Shown: positions 1 through 9,093, numbered from the stretch's first letter. The stretch is 21,438 nucleotides of DNA from UBA4582 sp964228885 (GCA_964228885.1 CAXRCG010000214.1:1-21438), one strand, 5' to 3'. Numbers and translations: made by a program. The notes: generated from the sequence alone by a model not told the origin.

Positions 1-451
1 ATATCCAGGTTGCATTGTGACAGCTGGAACCCCAGCGCCAATGACCATTAATCAGGTATCCCGGCATACCATCACGGACTTCATATCGGGCCGTGCCACT
101 GTCCGCAAAAACGCCACTGGTAATGACGTTGGGATTTTCCATGATTGTCTTTTGCTGCTCGGAAGGCAGGGCACCTAGCAGGTATTGCGATGTTGAACCA
201 ATAAACACACACCAGGCGGCGGAGCCGTTAGCCGCAGCTAGTGTCTCGCAAACTTTGTAGAGTGTCACCGGGTCTTGCGCCAGCCCGCCAATTTCTTCGG
301 GCGTACATAGGCTGTAGAACCCCTCGGCTGCCATTTTCTCTGCAAGATCTTGTGGAAGTTGTCTTAGTGCGTCGATTTCGCTGCTACGTTCGGTCAATTC
401 CTGCTGTAAGGCACTAGCGCTATCGATGAGCTGTTGATGCTTGTTTGTCAT
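1..451 (-). CDS. Acyl-CoA dehydrogenase-like flavoprotein, N-terminal part (cut by window edge)
   Basis: The first 150 codons of a gene that runs off the left edge were translated by hand. The protein starts MTNKHQQLIDSASALQQEL and is helical at the N-terminus. It then shows features of the acyl-CoA dehydrogenase fold as used by two-component flavin monooxygenases (HsaA/HpaH-like): an FYSLCTPEEIGG segment near residue 45-56, a helix ending AAANGSAAW around 74-82, and GHWRWGSSCHNATW near the visible end, resembling the G-x-W-x-(F/W)-G-S-G/S-C stretch of that subgroup. The catalytic and flavin-binding C-terminal half is outside the window, so dehydrogenase and monooxygenase cannot be separated. 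The ATG overlaps the TGA of the upstream carboxylesterase (ATGA), so the two are probably co-transcribed and translationally coupled. Confidence 0.8.
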   Translation of the reverse strand, partial: MTNKHQQLIDSASALQQELTERSSEIDALRQLPQDLAEKMAAEGFYSLCTPEEIGGLAQDPVTLYKVCETLAAANGSAAWCVFIGSTSQYLLGALPSEQQKTIMENPNVITSGVFADSGTARYEVRDGMPGYLINGHWRWGSSCHNATWI

Positions 452-2073
452 TGTTTATTTTCAAACATAGGATGAGCGGCGGACAGGATATCAATTTTTG
501 ATCGACGAACACCATCTATACTTAGCGGTGTTATTGTCAGCCGTTGTGTCGCGTAGGTATCTGTATTGAATTTTTGCCAAACAGGTAGATCAGACCCGTT
601 GGGGTTGCCTGTTCGGGCAAAGTTAGTCCAGTATTTCACCATGTAATGAGAAAGCCTATGGTCGTCCTCCTGCCAGTCAAGTCCCACGCGATGGGTATTG
701 CCAAACACGAAAGCCAAATCTCCTGAGTGGTATGCACCGCCACTTCGAGATCCATCGGGCAGGTTTAAAGATGGATTTTCTGGCCAGTAAAGGCGGAAAG
801 CGGGTGGTACGTGATCCATAAAATAAAGCCACGTGTCATTGCCAGCATGTTCGCTGTATTCAGCCCAGCGACGCATACCAAAGGTCATAAATAAATCCGT
901 TGCAACGGCGTGCTGTATTTTACCCGGTGTGCCAAATTCCTGGGCATACTCGGCGGATAAAGATTTTGCTGCGGATCCGACCAGTTTCGTCAAATAGTTC
1001 TCCAGTTGCTGGTCAGTGAGTGCGTCATTCACAGGAAATAAGTGATTTCCCTCATCTGCTAGCGAACCAAGCAGCAGAGGTATCTGCGCTTGTCGCCCGG
1101 CTCTGAAGATTTCCACCTCAAGTTCGGGTAGAACCCAGCCATCGATGACAATGCGACTTTCATTTGCCCAGCCGGTTTTCTGAGAAGCCGCCAAAATTTG
1201 AGCCGGTGTTTTTTCTCGGAGTGCACTGAGGTTGTTAGCGCTCAGTTCTTTCACCAGCATTTGCCCTCGTTCGAACCCCTTGAGGTCTTTTTCTGGCGCT
1301 GGTCCAACACTACCGGCAGATTGACCAATTGCCTTGTGAAAAAGCCCTCGGGCAAGCGGCGATGCCATGAGGGAACAAACACTTTGAGAGCCGGCAGATT
1401 GGCCAAAAATGGTGACGTTTTCAGCATCTCCACCAAACTGTTCGATGTTATCTTTTACCCATTGAAGCGCTGCAATTTTATCCAACAGTCCGTAGTTACC
1501 TGCGCTTGAATGACCGGACTCCTCAGCCAGCCAAGGATGGGCCAAAAAACCAAGCGCGCCCAATCGGTAATTGATTGTAACGAGAACAATGCCTTGCTCC
1601 GCGAGCCTTGTACCATCGAAGATCTCGGAATGTCCCTGTCCGCTGGTGTGCGCGCCCCCATGAAACCAGACCATGACCGGCTGTTTTGACGCAGTCGTGT
1701 TAGACCACACGTTAAGGTACAAACAGTCTTCGCTGATATCAATATCACCGCGTGCCCAGACGAAGATGTCGATATTAGTTGGTTGAATACAGGACCGACT
1801 AAACTCGGTAGCATCCCGAATACCTGTCCAAGGGGCCGGTGCGACGGGAGCTTTCCACCTTAATTCGCCTATCGGTGGTTTTGCGTAGGGTATGCCTCTG
1901 AATACCCGAATATGATTGGCATCGGCAATGGCCGCGCTGGTGCCTCGCAGTTGACCCGAGGCTGTTTGAATCGTATCTGTCACTGTGCTTTGTCTCCCTG
2001 AGTCGATCGGCGATGACTGGATTTGGCCACAGCTGAACAGCAAGTATAAGAAGAGGGGATAGAGGTTTTTCAT
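448..2073 (-). CDS. Type-B carboxylesterase, probable lipoprotein
   Basis: A serine hydrolase of the carboxylesterase type B (COesterase) family, 541 residues, the usual length. It hydrolyses carboxylic esters; the substrate cannot be told. Seen in the sequence: a short hydrophobic leader ending LLFSCG, a plausible lipobox with Cys15; the family signature EDCLYLNVW at 115-123; the oxyanion HGG at 138-140; the nucleophile elbow GQSAGS with Ser226; a likely acid Glu341 in ADEGNHLF; and His449 in AYHSGDLAFVFGN. The elbow has Gln in place of the common Glu before Ser, which occurs in the family. It likely acts in the periplasm or anchored to a membrane. The stop overlaps the start of the acyl-CoA-dehydrogenase-like gene by 4 nt, suggesting ester cleavage followed by oxidation of the product (inference). 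It is divergent from the BCCT transporter gene. Confidence 0.93.
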   Translation of the reverse strand: MKNLYPLFLYLLFSCGQIQSSPIDSGRQSTVTDTIQTASGQLRGTSAAIADANHIRVFRGIPYAKPPIGELRWKAPVAPAPWTGIRDATEFSRSCIQPTNIDIFVWARGDIDISEDCLYLNVWSNTTASKQPVMVWFHGGAHTSGQGHSEIFDGTRLAEQGIVLVTINYRLGALGFLAHPWLAEESGHSSAGNYGLLDKIAALQWVKDNIEQFGGDAENVTIFGQSAGSQSVCSLMASPLARGLFHKAIGQSAGSVGPAPEKDLKGFERGQMLVKELSANNLSALREKTPAQILAASQKTGWANESRIVIDGWVLPELEVEIFRAGRQAQIPLLLGSLADEGNHLFPVNDALTDQQLENYLTKLVGSAAKSLSAEYAQEFGTPGKIQHAVATDLFMTFGMRRWAEYSEHAGNDTWLYFMDHVPPAFRLYWPENPSLNLPDGSRSGGAYHSGDLAFVFGNTHRVGLDWQEDDHRLSHYMVKYWTNFARTGNPNGSDLPVWQKFNTDTYATQRLTITPLSIDGVRRSKIDILSAAHPMFENKQ

Positions 2074-2203
2074 CAGTTTATTGCCAGCCAGCTTATCAGC
2101 CCTTTCATGCTATCTTAATTGCTTGATAAATGGTCGCAAATTAGCCGGAAGGCGCCAAAATTGTTATGGTGAACTTCTAATAACAAATTGCAGAGTCAAC
2201 TGT

Positions 2204-3730
2204 TTGTCTTACGTCGAATCCAAGCAACACCCTTATCAACCACTTTCTATTCTTGTCATTTTCATTCTCTTAGTTTTCGTGGGCTTCGCAGCCTTAGATA
2301 CGGAGCAAGCTGCCGTCGTATTTTTGGCAATGAGAGACGATGTGGTCGCTCGTTTCGACCTGTTGTTTAACTGGACGGTCAGTTTTGTGCTGCTTTTAGT
2401 CATTGCTACCTGCCTGCATCCCAGGGCTAAAGTCCGCCTAGGAAAGGACGACGAGCTACCCGAGTTCAGTTATCTCGCCTGGTTTGCGATGCTGTTCAGC
2501 GCGGGTCTTGCCTCAGGGCTGTTGTATTGGGGAACCGCTGAACCGGTTACGCATATGTTGGACAATCCTTTTCTCGAGATGCGGGGGCAGATGCCGGGCT
2601 CGCCAGAGGCGGCGGTTACCGCTGTCACACTGACGGCTTTCCACTGGGGTTTTCATGGTTGGGGGCTGTATGTGCTGGTGGGACTATGTATTGCACTTGG
2701 CGCTTATCGCTACGATCTGCCTCTAACGTTCGGCACCGCTTTTTCACCGCTGACCCGCTTCAAGCCGCTGCCCAGACGTATGTCGCAGGCGATCGATGTG
2801 ATTGCTGTTCTGGGTACCGTATTTGGCGTGGCGACGTCGATAGGGCTTGCGGTCGGAGGTATGAATGCCACGCTGGGCGCGATTATTGATTTTGACATGA
2901 GTATCACAGCTCAGATTGCGATAGTGACGCTGGTGAGTTTCCTTGGCATCTTTTCTGCTGTATCGGGAGTTGCCTATGGCATTAGGTTGTTGAGCGAAAT
3001 CAATGTGTGGATTAGTGTCGGTCTTGCACTTGTGCTTGTAGCGGTTGGTCCAACGCTTTGGATACTCGAGGTCTTTGTTAGCAGCACGCTTGACTATATG
3101 GTCAATGTCATACCTATGGGGCTTTGGACAGCGGAAGAAGCGGCTGCAAAAGCATGGCAATCAGCCTGGACAGTCTTCTACTGGGGTTGGTGGTTAGCTT
3201 GGGCGCCATTTGTGGGTTTGTTTGTCGCGCGCATATCAAAAGGACGTACCATGCGCGAGTTTATTATCGCTGTATTGTTTGTACCTGTGCTGATTATTCT
3301 ATTGTGGATGTCGATTTTTGGCGGTACTGCGGTTTATCAAGAACTACAACTTTCCGGTTCAGTGAGTGAAATTGTTGTCGCGGATTATAGCCAGGGTATT
3401 GTGACGGTCTTTGGTAGTCTAGGTTCTGAATGGCTACAAATGGCACTTGTAGGCACGGCAGCCTTTCTGCTTTTTACGTGGCTAATCACCTCTCTGGATT
3501 CGGCAACGTTAGTGCTTTGTCATCTACTGCGTGTTGAACAATTACAATGGATGAAGGTGTTCTGGGGCTTTACGCTGGGTGCTGTGACCTGCATTCTGCT
3601 GCTCGTCGGCGGAATTTCGGCATTACAGGCGGCCTCAATTATTGTTGGACTACCCCTCGCATTTCTTGTTTTAGCGATAGCGGCGGGTCTGGTTAGGTAT
3701 CTACTGCAGCCAGCAAATCAGTTGCTATAG
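2204..3730 (+). CDS. BCCT-family transporter (betaine/carnitine/choline type)
   Basis: A secondary transporter of the BCCT family for quaternary ammonium or related zwitterions such as glycine betaine, choline, carnitine or DMSP, with about 12 membrane segments. The family signature is clear: WTVFYWGWWLAWAPFVG followed by LFVARISKGRT at about 322-349, with the aromatic residues that line the substrate site. GLLYWGTAEP lies near 105-114 and AFHWGFHGWG near 146-154. The reading frame is open from 2081, but there is no ATG before the first membrane helix. I place the start at TTG 2204 (MSYVESKQHPYQPLSI), giving 508 residues and a normal short cytosolic N-terminus. A TTG at 2081 would add 41 residues rich in Cys and Arg that look non-coding. 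No strong Shine-Dalgarno sequence precedes 2204, so the exact start is uncertain. It is convergent with the carboxylase gene, 23 nt apart. Substrate and coupling ion cannot be read. Confidence 0.9.
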   Translation: MSYVESKQHPYQPLSILVIFILLVFVGFAALDTEQAAVVFLAMRDDVVARFDLLFNWTVSFVLLLVIATCLHPRAKVRLGKDDELPEFSYLAWFAMLFSAGLASGLLYWGTAEPVTHMLDNPFLEMRGQMPGSPEAAVTAVTLTAFHWGFHGWGLYVLVGLCIALGAYRYDLPLTFGTAFSPLTRFKPLPRRMSQAIDVIAVLGTVFGVATSIGLAVGGMNATLGAIIDFDMSITAQIAIVTLVSFLGIFSAVSGVAYGIRLLSEINVWISVGLALVLVAVGPTLWILEVFVSSTLDYMVNVIPMGLWTAEEAAAKAWQSAWTVFYWGWWLAWAPFVGLFVARISKGRTMREFIIAVLFVPVLIILLWMSIFGGTAVYQELQLSGSVSEIVVADYSQGIVTVFGSLGSEWLQMALVGTAAFLLFTWLITSLDSATLVLCHLLRVEQLQWMKVFWGFTLGAVTCILLLVGGISALQAASIIVGLPLAFLVLAIAAGLVRYLLQPANQLL

Positions 3731-3753
3731 AAACCTCAGACGAAGAGACGCTG

Positions 3754-6700
3754 CTACCAGGCGTCAATTGAAGCGCGCCGCTTGCCGGGGCCTTTTGGTT
3801 CCCTTCGAATTGACTTCATAATGTTGCTCACCCAATGACGTGATTCAGCTGGGTCGATTGTATCGTCAACACTAAATAAGGATGCATAGTTGAGTGCTTT
3901 GCCTGTTTGGTATGCCTTGGCGACCATTTTCTCGTAGGTATCCAGCCTTTCTTCTGGGTCCTCAATCGCCGCTAATTCTGCACGGTACCCTAGTTTCACA
4001 CTCCCCTCGAGTCCCATGCCACCATATTCGCCGGTGGGCCAAGAGACTGTAAAGAACGGTGTTTTGTAGGAACCTCCGGCCATTGCTATCGCGCCTAGAC
4101 CATAGGCTTTACGAAGCACGATAGTGAAGAAGGGAACGGAAAGGTTCGCCCCGGTCAAAAACATGCGACTGGAATGGCGTACTAACGCAGTTTTTTCAAT
4201 TTCCGGTCCAACCATGATACCTGGGGTATCGCAGAGATAGAGTAGGGGAATATCAAACCCATCACAGAGCTGCATAAACCGAGCTCCCTTATCTGCGCCA
4301 TCCGCATCGATTGCGCCACCCAAATGGCCAGGGTTGTTGGCGATAACGCCCATAGGCATCCCTTCTACTCGAATAAATGACGTGATACAGCCAACCCCAA
4401 ATTTTTCTCTAATTTCAAGTACTGAATCTGTATCTGCCAGTGTCTCAATAATGCTTCTCACATTGTAAGCACGCAATCGATTCTCAGGAATGATCCGGCG
4501 CATTAAGCGTTGGTCCGGTTGCGTCCATTCGGTTGTCTTCCCCTGAAAGTAGCTAAGATATTTTTTTGCGACGGTAACTGCCTCTTCTTCATCTTTTACT
4601 AAAATATCGACAACCCCATTGGGTACCTGTACTGACATCGGGCCTATCTCCTCAGGAGAATATATGCCGAGTCCGCCACCTTCTATCATTGCTGGACCAC
4701 CCATACCAATATTGGAGCCTTCAGTTGCGATGATGAGATCGCAACAACCCAACAGAGATGCGTTGCCTGCGAAGCATCTGCCTGATGTGATGCCGACCAT
4801 TGGTACGAGCCCGCTGAGTTGTGCAAATCGTGCAAAGGTTGTTGTACCTTCGCCACCAATACCGTCGGTGTCACCAGGTCTGCCGCCCCCGCCTTCGGCA
4901 AATATCACCATGGGCATGCGGCCTTCTTCCGCGACCCGAATCATGCGGTCTGTCTTTCGGTGATTTTGCCCGCCCTGAGTGCCAGCGAACACGGTGTAAT
5001 CATAGGACATTAAGACACAGCGGTTATCCGGTTCGTCAAATAGATCGCTATTCACCGCGCCAACCCCTGTAATCATGCCGTCTGCCGGGCTCTTCTCTAT
5101 CAAGTCTTCCATGGATCGACGACGACGTTGAGCTGCTAGCACCAGTTGCCCATACTCAATAAATGTCTCGGCATCGCACATATCCTCTATGTTTTCCCTA
5201 GCGGTCCGCTGGTTGGTTTTGCGGCGACGGGCAACGGCATTCGGACGATAAGCGTCAAGTGTTGTTTTCCGGCGCTCGACAACTTCGGCTAGATCCGGTC
5301 GAATTTCATCGAGATCAACGTCTTCTACTTCTGCGATCAGGTTACTTTTAACCTCCTGTTCATCAATCTGAAGCAGTGGCTGTCGTTCATAAATAGTATC
5401 TCCGGTTACGATGCCCAGTTGACTAACAACACCGCTATGCTGTGCGAGTATTTCGTGTTCCATCTTCATGGAATCCATTATCATCAACGGTTGCTCTGCG
5501 AGCACCTGATCGCCGGGAGAGACCATAATCTCAATAATCGTGCCCTGCATTGGGGACTTGAGCCATGAATCATCCATCGGTGCCGTATCGGTTTGGCTGT
5601 GGTGTTCCTGTTGGCCGAAAGCAAGCACCGCGAGAGGGTCATTTGATTCCAGAACTGCACCCGCATGCGTGGCAGTGTTCTCTGCGCCTTTGCTTGCATA
5701 GTGGGCGTGGTGGACCCCGGTTTCGGTGAGTTGTTTGATGTTCTCATCGATATATCTTGTGTGGTAGTTAACGGCGGCAACGTCCTCAGACTGCAACAAA
5801 CTTTGCAGAAACGAGATATTGTTAGCGACTCCTTCCAGTTGAAACTCGCACAGAGAACGATAGACATTCGTAAGTGCAGCATTGAAATCATTGGTTATCT
5901 GTTGCATGCCGCGTTTGTGCGAGCTGCGATGATGAATGATGAGCTTTGCAAGCATCGAGTCAAATCCGGGGTTGGTATCATATCCAGCATAGGCGTATGT
6001 ATCCACTCGGATACCTGGACCTGAGGGCGGATTGAATGCTGTAATTGTCCCGCCGGAAGGGCGCACTGTGCCGTCAGCGTTCATCGTCTCCATATTGATC
6101 CGAAGCTGTATCGCGTACCCATGTTGTCTTGGTTTGCCGACGTCAATTTTCTCTAAACTTTCGCCTCCGGCAATTCGTAACTGGATTTCAACTAGATCGA
6201 TGTCGTAAATCTCTTCTGTGATAGTGTGTTCTACCTGTAACCTTGCATTTGCTTCAATAAACGCCCATGCCTTTTGGTCGGCATCAACCAGAAACTCAAA
6301 GGTGCCCGCACCTCGGTAGTGGGTTGCCCTTGCTAACTTTTCCGCTGCTGCAATTAACTCGTTCTTGATTTTGCATTCCAGATCCGGTGCAGGAGCAATT
6401 TCAATTACTTTTTGATGTCTTCTTTGCAGCGAACAATCGCGTTCGCCAAGAGAGACGACATTCCCGCTGCCATCTCCTAACACCTGAATCTCGATATGAC
6501 GGACCTTTGGCAAATATGCCTCTACATAGAGTGCATCGTCACCGAAAGCAGCCATCGCTTCCCTGCCGCTTTGGTTGAAAGCTTGTTCGAGTTCATCGAT
6601 AGAATGGACAACACGAACGCCTCGACCACCGCCTCCTGCGACTGCTTTGATAATCATTGACTGACCGTCAAGTGAGGTCAGAAATTCAGATGCAACAGCG

Positions 6701-7116
6701 AGTGTTGTGGCTGTTTGTGTGCCAGGAATAACGGGAACTTGGTGATTAATAGCGAAACGCCGTGCTTCGGACTTGTCTCCAAACAGCGCGAGTGTTTTTC
6801 CGTCTGGGCCGACATATGTTAGATTCGCGGCTTCGCAGGCATTTGCAAATCCTGCGACTTCACTTAGGAAGCCGTACCCTGGATGAATCGCGTCGCAACC
6901 CGTGTTTAACGCAACCTGAATTAGCTGCTCTGCGTCTAGATAAGCGGTGGCGCCGCGACCCGTGAGCTCAACTGCTTCGTCAGCACGATACACATGAAGT
7001 GACTTCTGATCATCTGCCGGATATACCGCGACGGTTTTTACCCCCATGTTGACGGCGGTCCGCATGATTCGAATGGCTATTTCGCCGCGGTTTGCGATGA
7101 GGAGTTTTTGTATCAT
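3754..7116 (-). CDS. Single-chain biotin-dependent acyl-CoA carboxylase (LCC type)
   Basis: A biotin-dependent carboxylase of 1120 residues with all activities on one chain. The biotin carboxylase domain is residues 1 to about 440: KLLIANRGEIAIRI at 4-17, the ATP-grasp glycine loop around 161-166, and catalytic EANARLQVEHTITE at 288-301. A biotinyl carrier domain (about 517-585) has MDSMKMEHE with biotinylated Lys551. The carboxyltransferase domain runs from about 610 to the end, with GGRPGDTDG, an AGNASLLGCCD segment, and NNPGHLGGAID in the second half. This order and length match single-chain long-chain acyl-CoA carboxylases rather than two-subunit acetyl/propionyl enzymes. It adds CO2 to an acyl-CoA; acyl length cannot be read. 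The start is ATG 7116, with AAGGAAA ending 7 nt upstream; a TTG seven codons earlier is less likely. It is monocistronic here. Confidence 0.93.
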   Translation of the reverse strand: MIQKLLIANRGEIAIRIMRTAVNMGVKTVAVYPADDQKSLHVYRADEAVELTGRGATAYLDAEQLIQVALNTGCDAIHPGYGFLSEVAGFANACEAANLTYVGPDGKTLALFGDKSEARRFAINHQVPVIPGTQTATTLAVASEFLTSLDGQSMIIKAVAGGGGRGVRVVHSIDELEQAFNQSGREAMAAFGDDALYVEAYLPKVRHIEIQVLGDGSGNVVSLGERDCSLQRRHQKVIEIAPAPDLECKIKNELIAAAEKLARATHYRGAGTFEFLVDADQKAWAFIEANARLQVEHTITEEIYDIDLVEIQLRIAGGESLEKIDVGKPRQHGYAIQLRINMETMNADGTVRPSGGTITAFNPPSGPGIRVDTYAYAGYDTNPGFDSMLAKLIIHHRSSHKRGMQQITNDFNAALTNVYRSLCEFQLEGVANNISFLQSLLQSEDVAAVNYHTRYIDENIKQLTETGVHHAHYASKGAENTATHAGAVLESNDPLAVLAFGQQEHHSQTDTAPMDDSWLKSPMQGTIIEIMVSPGDQVLAEQPLMIMDSMKMEHEILAQHSGVVSQLGIVTGDTIYERQPLLQIDEQEVKSNLIAEVEDVDLDEIRPDLAEVVERRKTTLDAYRPNAVARRRKTNQRTARENIEDMCDAETFIEYGQLVLAAQRRRRSMEDLIEKSPADGMITGVGAVNSDLFDEPDNRCVLMSYDYTVFAGTQGGQNHRKTDRMIRVAEEGRMPMVIFAEGGGGRPGDTDGIGGEGTTTFARFAQLSGLVPMVGITSGRCFAGNASLLGCCDLIIATEGSNIGMGGPAMIEGGGLGIYSPEEIGPMSVQVPNGVVDILVKDEEEAVTVAKKYLSYFQGKTTEWTQPDQRLMRRIIPENRLRAYNVRSIIETLADTDSVLEIREKFGVGCITSFIRVEGMPMGVIANNPGHLGGAIDADGADKGARFMQLCDGFDIPLLYLCDTPGIMVGPEIEKTALVRHSSRMFLTGANLSVPFFTIVLRKAYGLGAIAMAGGSYKTPFFTVSWPTGEYGGMGLEGSVKLGYRAELAAIEDPEERLDTYEKMVAKAYQTGKALNYASLFSVDDTIDPAESRHWVSNIMKSIRREPKGPGKRRASIDAW

Positions 7117-7290
7117 TGAATCGTTTCCTTGAGGCAAAAAAATAGATTTTAGTTGATGGAGAGTAGCTTAACTAAGGCCCTGTACTCCAAAATTTCAGTC
7201 AGATGACTTATCTCGTCGAGTCCTGCTAATCAGACAATCCTATCACGAAGCTAAAACGTCGGCCCTAAGTGGTATAAGTGCTATTTATCA

Positions 7291-7363
7291 GTTAATGATT
7301 CTGTCAATGATCTTGTACGCAGAGAATTCCTGTAGTACAAGAATCAATGATTGATCGTTAAAC
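7291..7363. repeat. Long imperfect inverted repeat in intergenic region
   Basis: A left arm at 7291-7318 and a right arm at 7335-7363 pair imperfectly around a 16-nt centre. The inner 8 bp are perfect (TCTTGTAC / GTACAAGA). Further out, TCAATGAT pairs with ATCATTGA-type sequence and GTTAA with TTAAC, separated by small bulges. No T-run follows on either strand, so it is not a standard terminator. It lies just upstream of the VOC-like remnant. It may be a cruciform, a processed RNA hairpin or an old mobile-element end; the sequence does not decide. Confidence 0.4.
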
Positions 7364-7387
7364 CCAATTCGAAAGGAGCGCAGGAAA

Positions 7388-7659
7388 GTGGCTATACTAT
7401 TGACGCAGATCTGCCTGGTTGTAGAGAAATTACAGCCTGTCCTGAAGGTTTTGATAGATATTCTAGGCATTAGCCCTTGCGACATTGATCCGGGGTAGGG
7501 GCTTTTTCGCTGGAGAATACGCTAATGCCTGTAGGCAAAAACTTCCTGGAGGTGGTTGCGCCAATACGGGAAGGTACAGCGGGTGGTCGCGATCTCAAAC
7601 GCCGAGGTGGTGACGGCGTTTATATGGTGATTACCCAGGTTGATAGCAAAACAACGTAA
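7388..7659 (+). pseudogene. VOC/glyoxalase-like protein remnant, frameshifted and C-terminally truncated
   Basis: Two adjoining plus-strand frames make one recognisable protein. Frame one starts at GTG 7388, with AAGGAG at 7373-7378, and reads LTQICLVVEKLQPVLKVL, then ILGISPCDIDPG to 7495. Frame two resumes at 7495 with VGAFSLENTLMPVGKNF, LEVVAPIREGTAGGRDL, KRRGGDGVYMVITQVDS and a stop at 7657-7659. The order DPGV - F.L.N.LMPVG - FLEVV.P..EGT - GR.L.RRGGDG.YMV is what I know from one subgroup of VOC (vicinal oxygen chelate) proteins. The break fits loss of one G in a G-run (ccggggtagggg). Even if repaired, the product would be about 90 residues, ending after the first beta-alpha-beta-beta-beta unit, so it is also truncated. 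A sequencing error could explain the frameshift but not the short end. Confidence 0.75.
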
Positions 7660-7704
7660 TTGCTATGTTTCCGATGACGTTGTCCTGATTTGTGGTACGC
7701 GTTT

Positions 7705-9093
7705 CTATACGAGGTGACCTGCCTTGTCTATGGCTGCGTTAAGTGCATGTTTTAGCCAAAACCAGGCAATGACGCCAAGTATCGAAATTGTGCCGGCTGC
7801 GGCAAGAAATATACCGGTATATCCCCAAAGATAATTACCAAGTATCGCAAGAGGTATCTGTATCACGATCATTTGCAAAATGGTTAGTATCAGGGGTGGC
7901 ATGGGTTGGCCGAGTGCGTTGAAGCAGGAAGATGAGTTCATCAGTATCCCCATTAAGCCAATGCATAGAGGCACGATATGAAGATAGGTGACGGCGGCAT
8001 CAATGACACCCTGATCTTCATTTATCAATGAGATAATTGGTCTTGCGAGAAAAAACAACGCTGTGTATGCAACTATTCCCCAGATAATTGCGGCTCCGTT
8101 GGCGATGTTTATGCCGTTTGTAACGCGCTCGTAGAGTCCAGCGCCCCAGTTTTGACCGATAAACGGGGCGATACTCATCGACTGGGAAACAATGACAATT
8201 ACAGCCACTGACTCTATTCGGGAAGCGACCCCAAAACCTGCCACCACGACAGAGCCATGTCCGGCTAACAGTCGTGTGATGATACTCATGGACAGAGGTT
8301 GAATCATGTTGCTGGCCATGGCGGGTAATCCAACATGCAGAATTGCTCGACAGGATGAAAAGAACCCGGTCAATTTAAATACCAGCAGTTTGTCTTTGAT
8401 CAAAATAACGTAGCTGTACATCAAAAAGCTTACTGAGCGTGCCAGCACGAATCCAATAGCTGCGCCCGCAAGCCCCATTTTCGGTGCACCAAAATATCCG
8501 AAAATAAATATCGGACTAATCACAACGTGTAAGAGTGACCCGATGGTCATGAGGTACCCCGGCGTTACAGCATCGCCCGCCGCTCTCATCAATGTTGAGC
8601 CCACCATGGCAATGGTGAAAAAAGGTAAGCCGTAAATCCAGATATGGATGTACTCAATAGCCAGAAGCAAAACCGTATTATCCGCCCCCAATAACCTGAA
8701 AAACACATCGACATAGTGATAAGCGGCAATACAGGCGATGAGCACTAACCCACTAACGAGTAAAATACAGTGGGTAATTAACAACTTCCCCCGTTCTCTG
8801 TCGCCGGCGCCAAGGGTGCGCGCCACCACTGAAGAAGCCCCTACGGCCAAACCCATTGATATACCCTGAAAAAGCATGATTAGTGGAAACGTGAAGCTCA
8901 GGGCTGCGAGCGCTTGGGTGCCGACGCGACCGATGTATATCGCTTCAATGAGGTTTGCACCCATAACAGAGATGAGTCCTACCATCATGAAGCCCGTTAG
9001 GCGCATTAAGTGGACAGGTACGACACCGGTCGTGAAATCGCGTTTGTTAACGGGTGGCGGCCTCCCGTTGTTGCTTTCGAGGGTGAGTTTCAA
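7705..9093 (-). CDS. MATE-family multidrug efflux transporter
   Basis: A 462-residue inner-membrane exporter of the MATE family (NorM/DinF-like) with about 12 membrane segments in two six-helix halves. These proteins expel cationic drugs or metabolites using a Na+ or H+ gradient. Supporting stretches are the first helix region GANLIEAIYIGRVGTQALAA and SMGLAVGASSVVARTLGAG near residue 75-92, typical of this family, followed by a second-half repeat containing IAPFIGQNWGAG. The start is TTG 9093, overlapping the TGA of the RND gene by 4 nt (TTGA). AAGGT lies 7 nt upstream inside the RND coding end, so translation is likely coupled. It is the last gene of the TetR-controlled efflux operon. Substrate is unknown. 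Confidence 0.92.
   Translation of the reverse strand: MKLTLESNNGRPPPVNKRDFTTGVVPVHLMRLTGFMMVGLISVMGANLIEAIYIGRVGTQALAALSFTFPLIMLFQGISMGLAVGASSVVARTLGAGDRERGKLLITHCILLVSGLVLIACIAAYHYVDVFFRLLGADNTVLLLAIEYIHIWIYGLPFFTIAMVGSTLMRAAGDAVTPGYLMTIGSLLHVVISPIFIFGYFGAPKMGLAGAAIGFVLARSVSFLMYSYVILIKDKLLVFKLTGFFSSCRAILHVGLPAMASNMIQPLSMSIITRLLAGHGSVVVAGFGVASRIESVAVIVIVSQSMSIAPFIGQNWGAGLYERVTNGINIANGAAIIWGIVAYTALFFLARPIISLINEDQGVIDAAVTYLHIVPLCIGLMGILMNSSSCFNALGQPMPPLILTILQMIVIQIPLAILGNYLWGYTGIFLAAAGTISILGVIAWFWLKHALNAAIDKAGHLV

Noticed and set aside
2081..2203. Extra 41 N-terminal residues of the BCCT transporter
   Set aside because: TTG start only, Cys- and Arg-rich sequence unlike BCCT N-termini; the family-like start is at 2204.
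3731..3753. Terminator between the convergent BCCT and carboxylase genes
   Set aside because: The gap is only 23 nt and has no stem-loop or T-run that I can see.
7288..7485. Minus-strand frame of 65 residues
   Set aside because: It lies antisense to the VOC remnant and across the inverted repeat, resembles no family and lacks a ribosome site.
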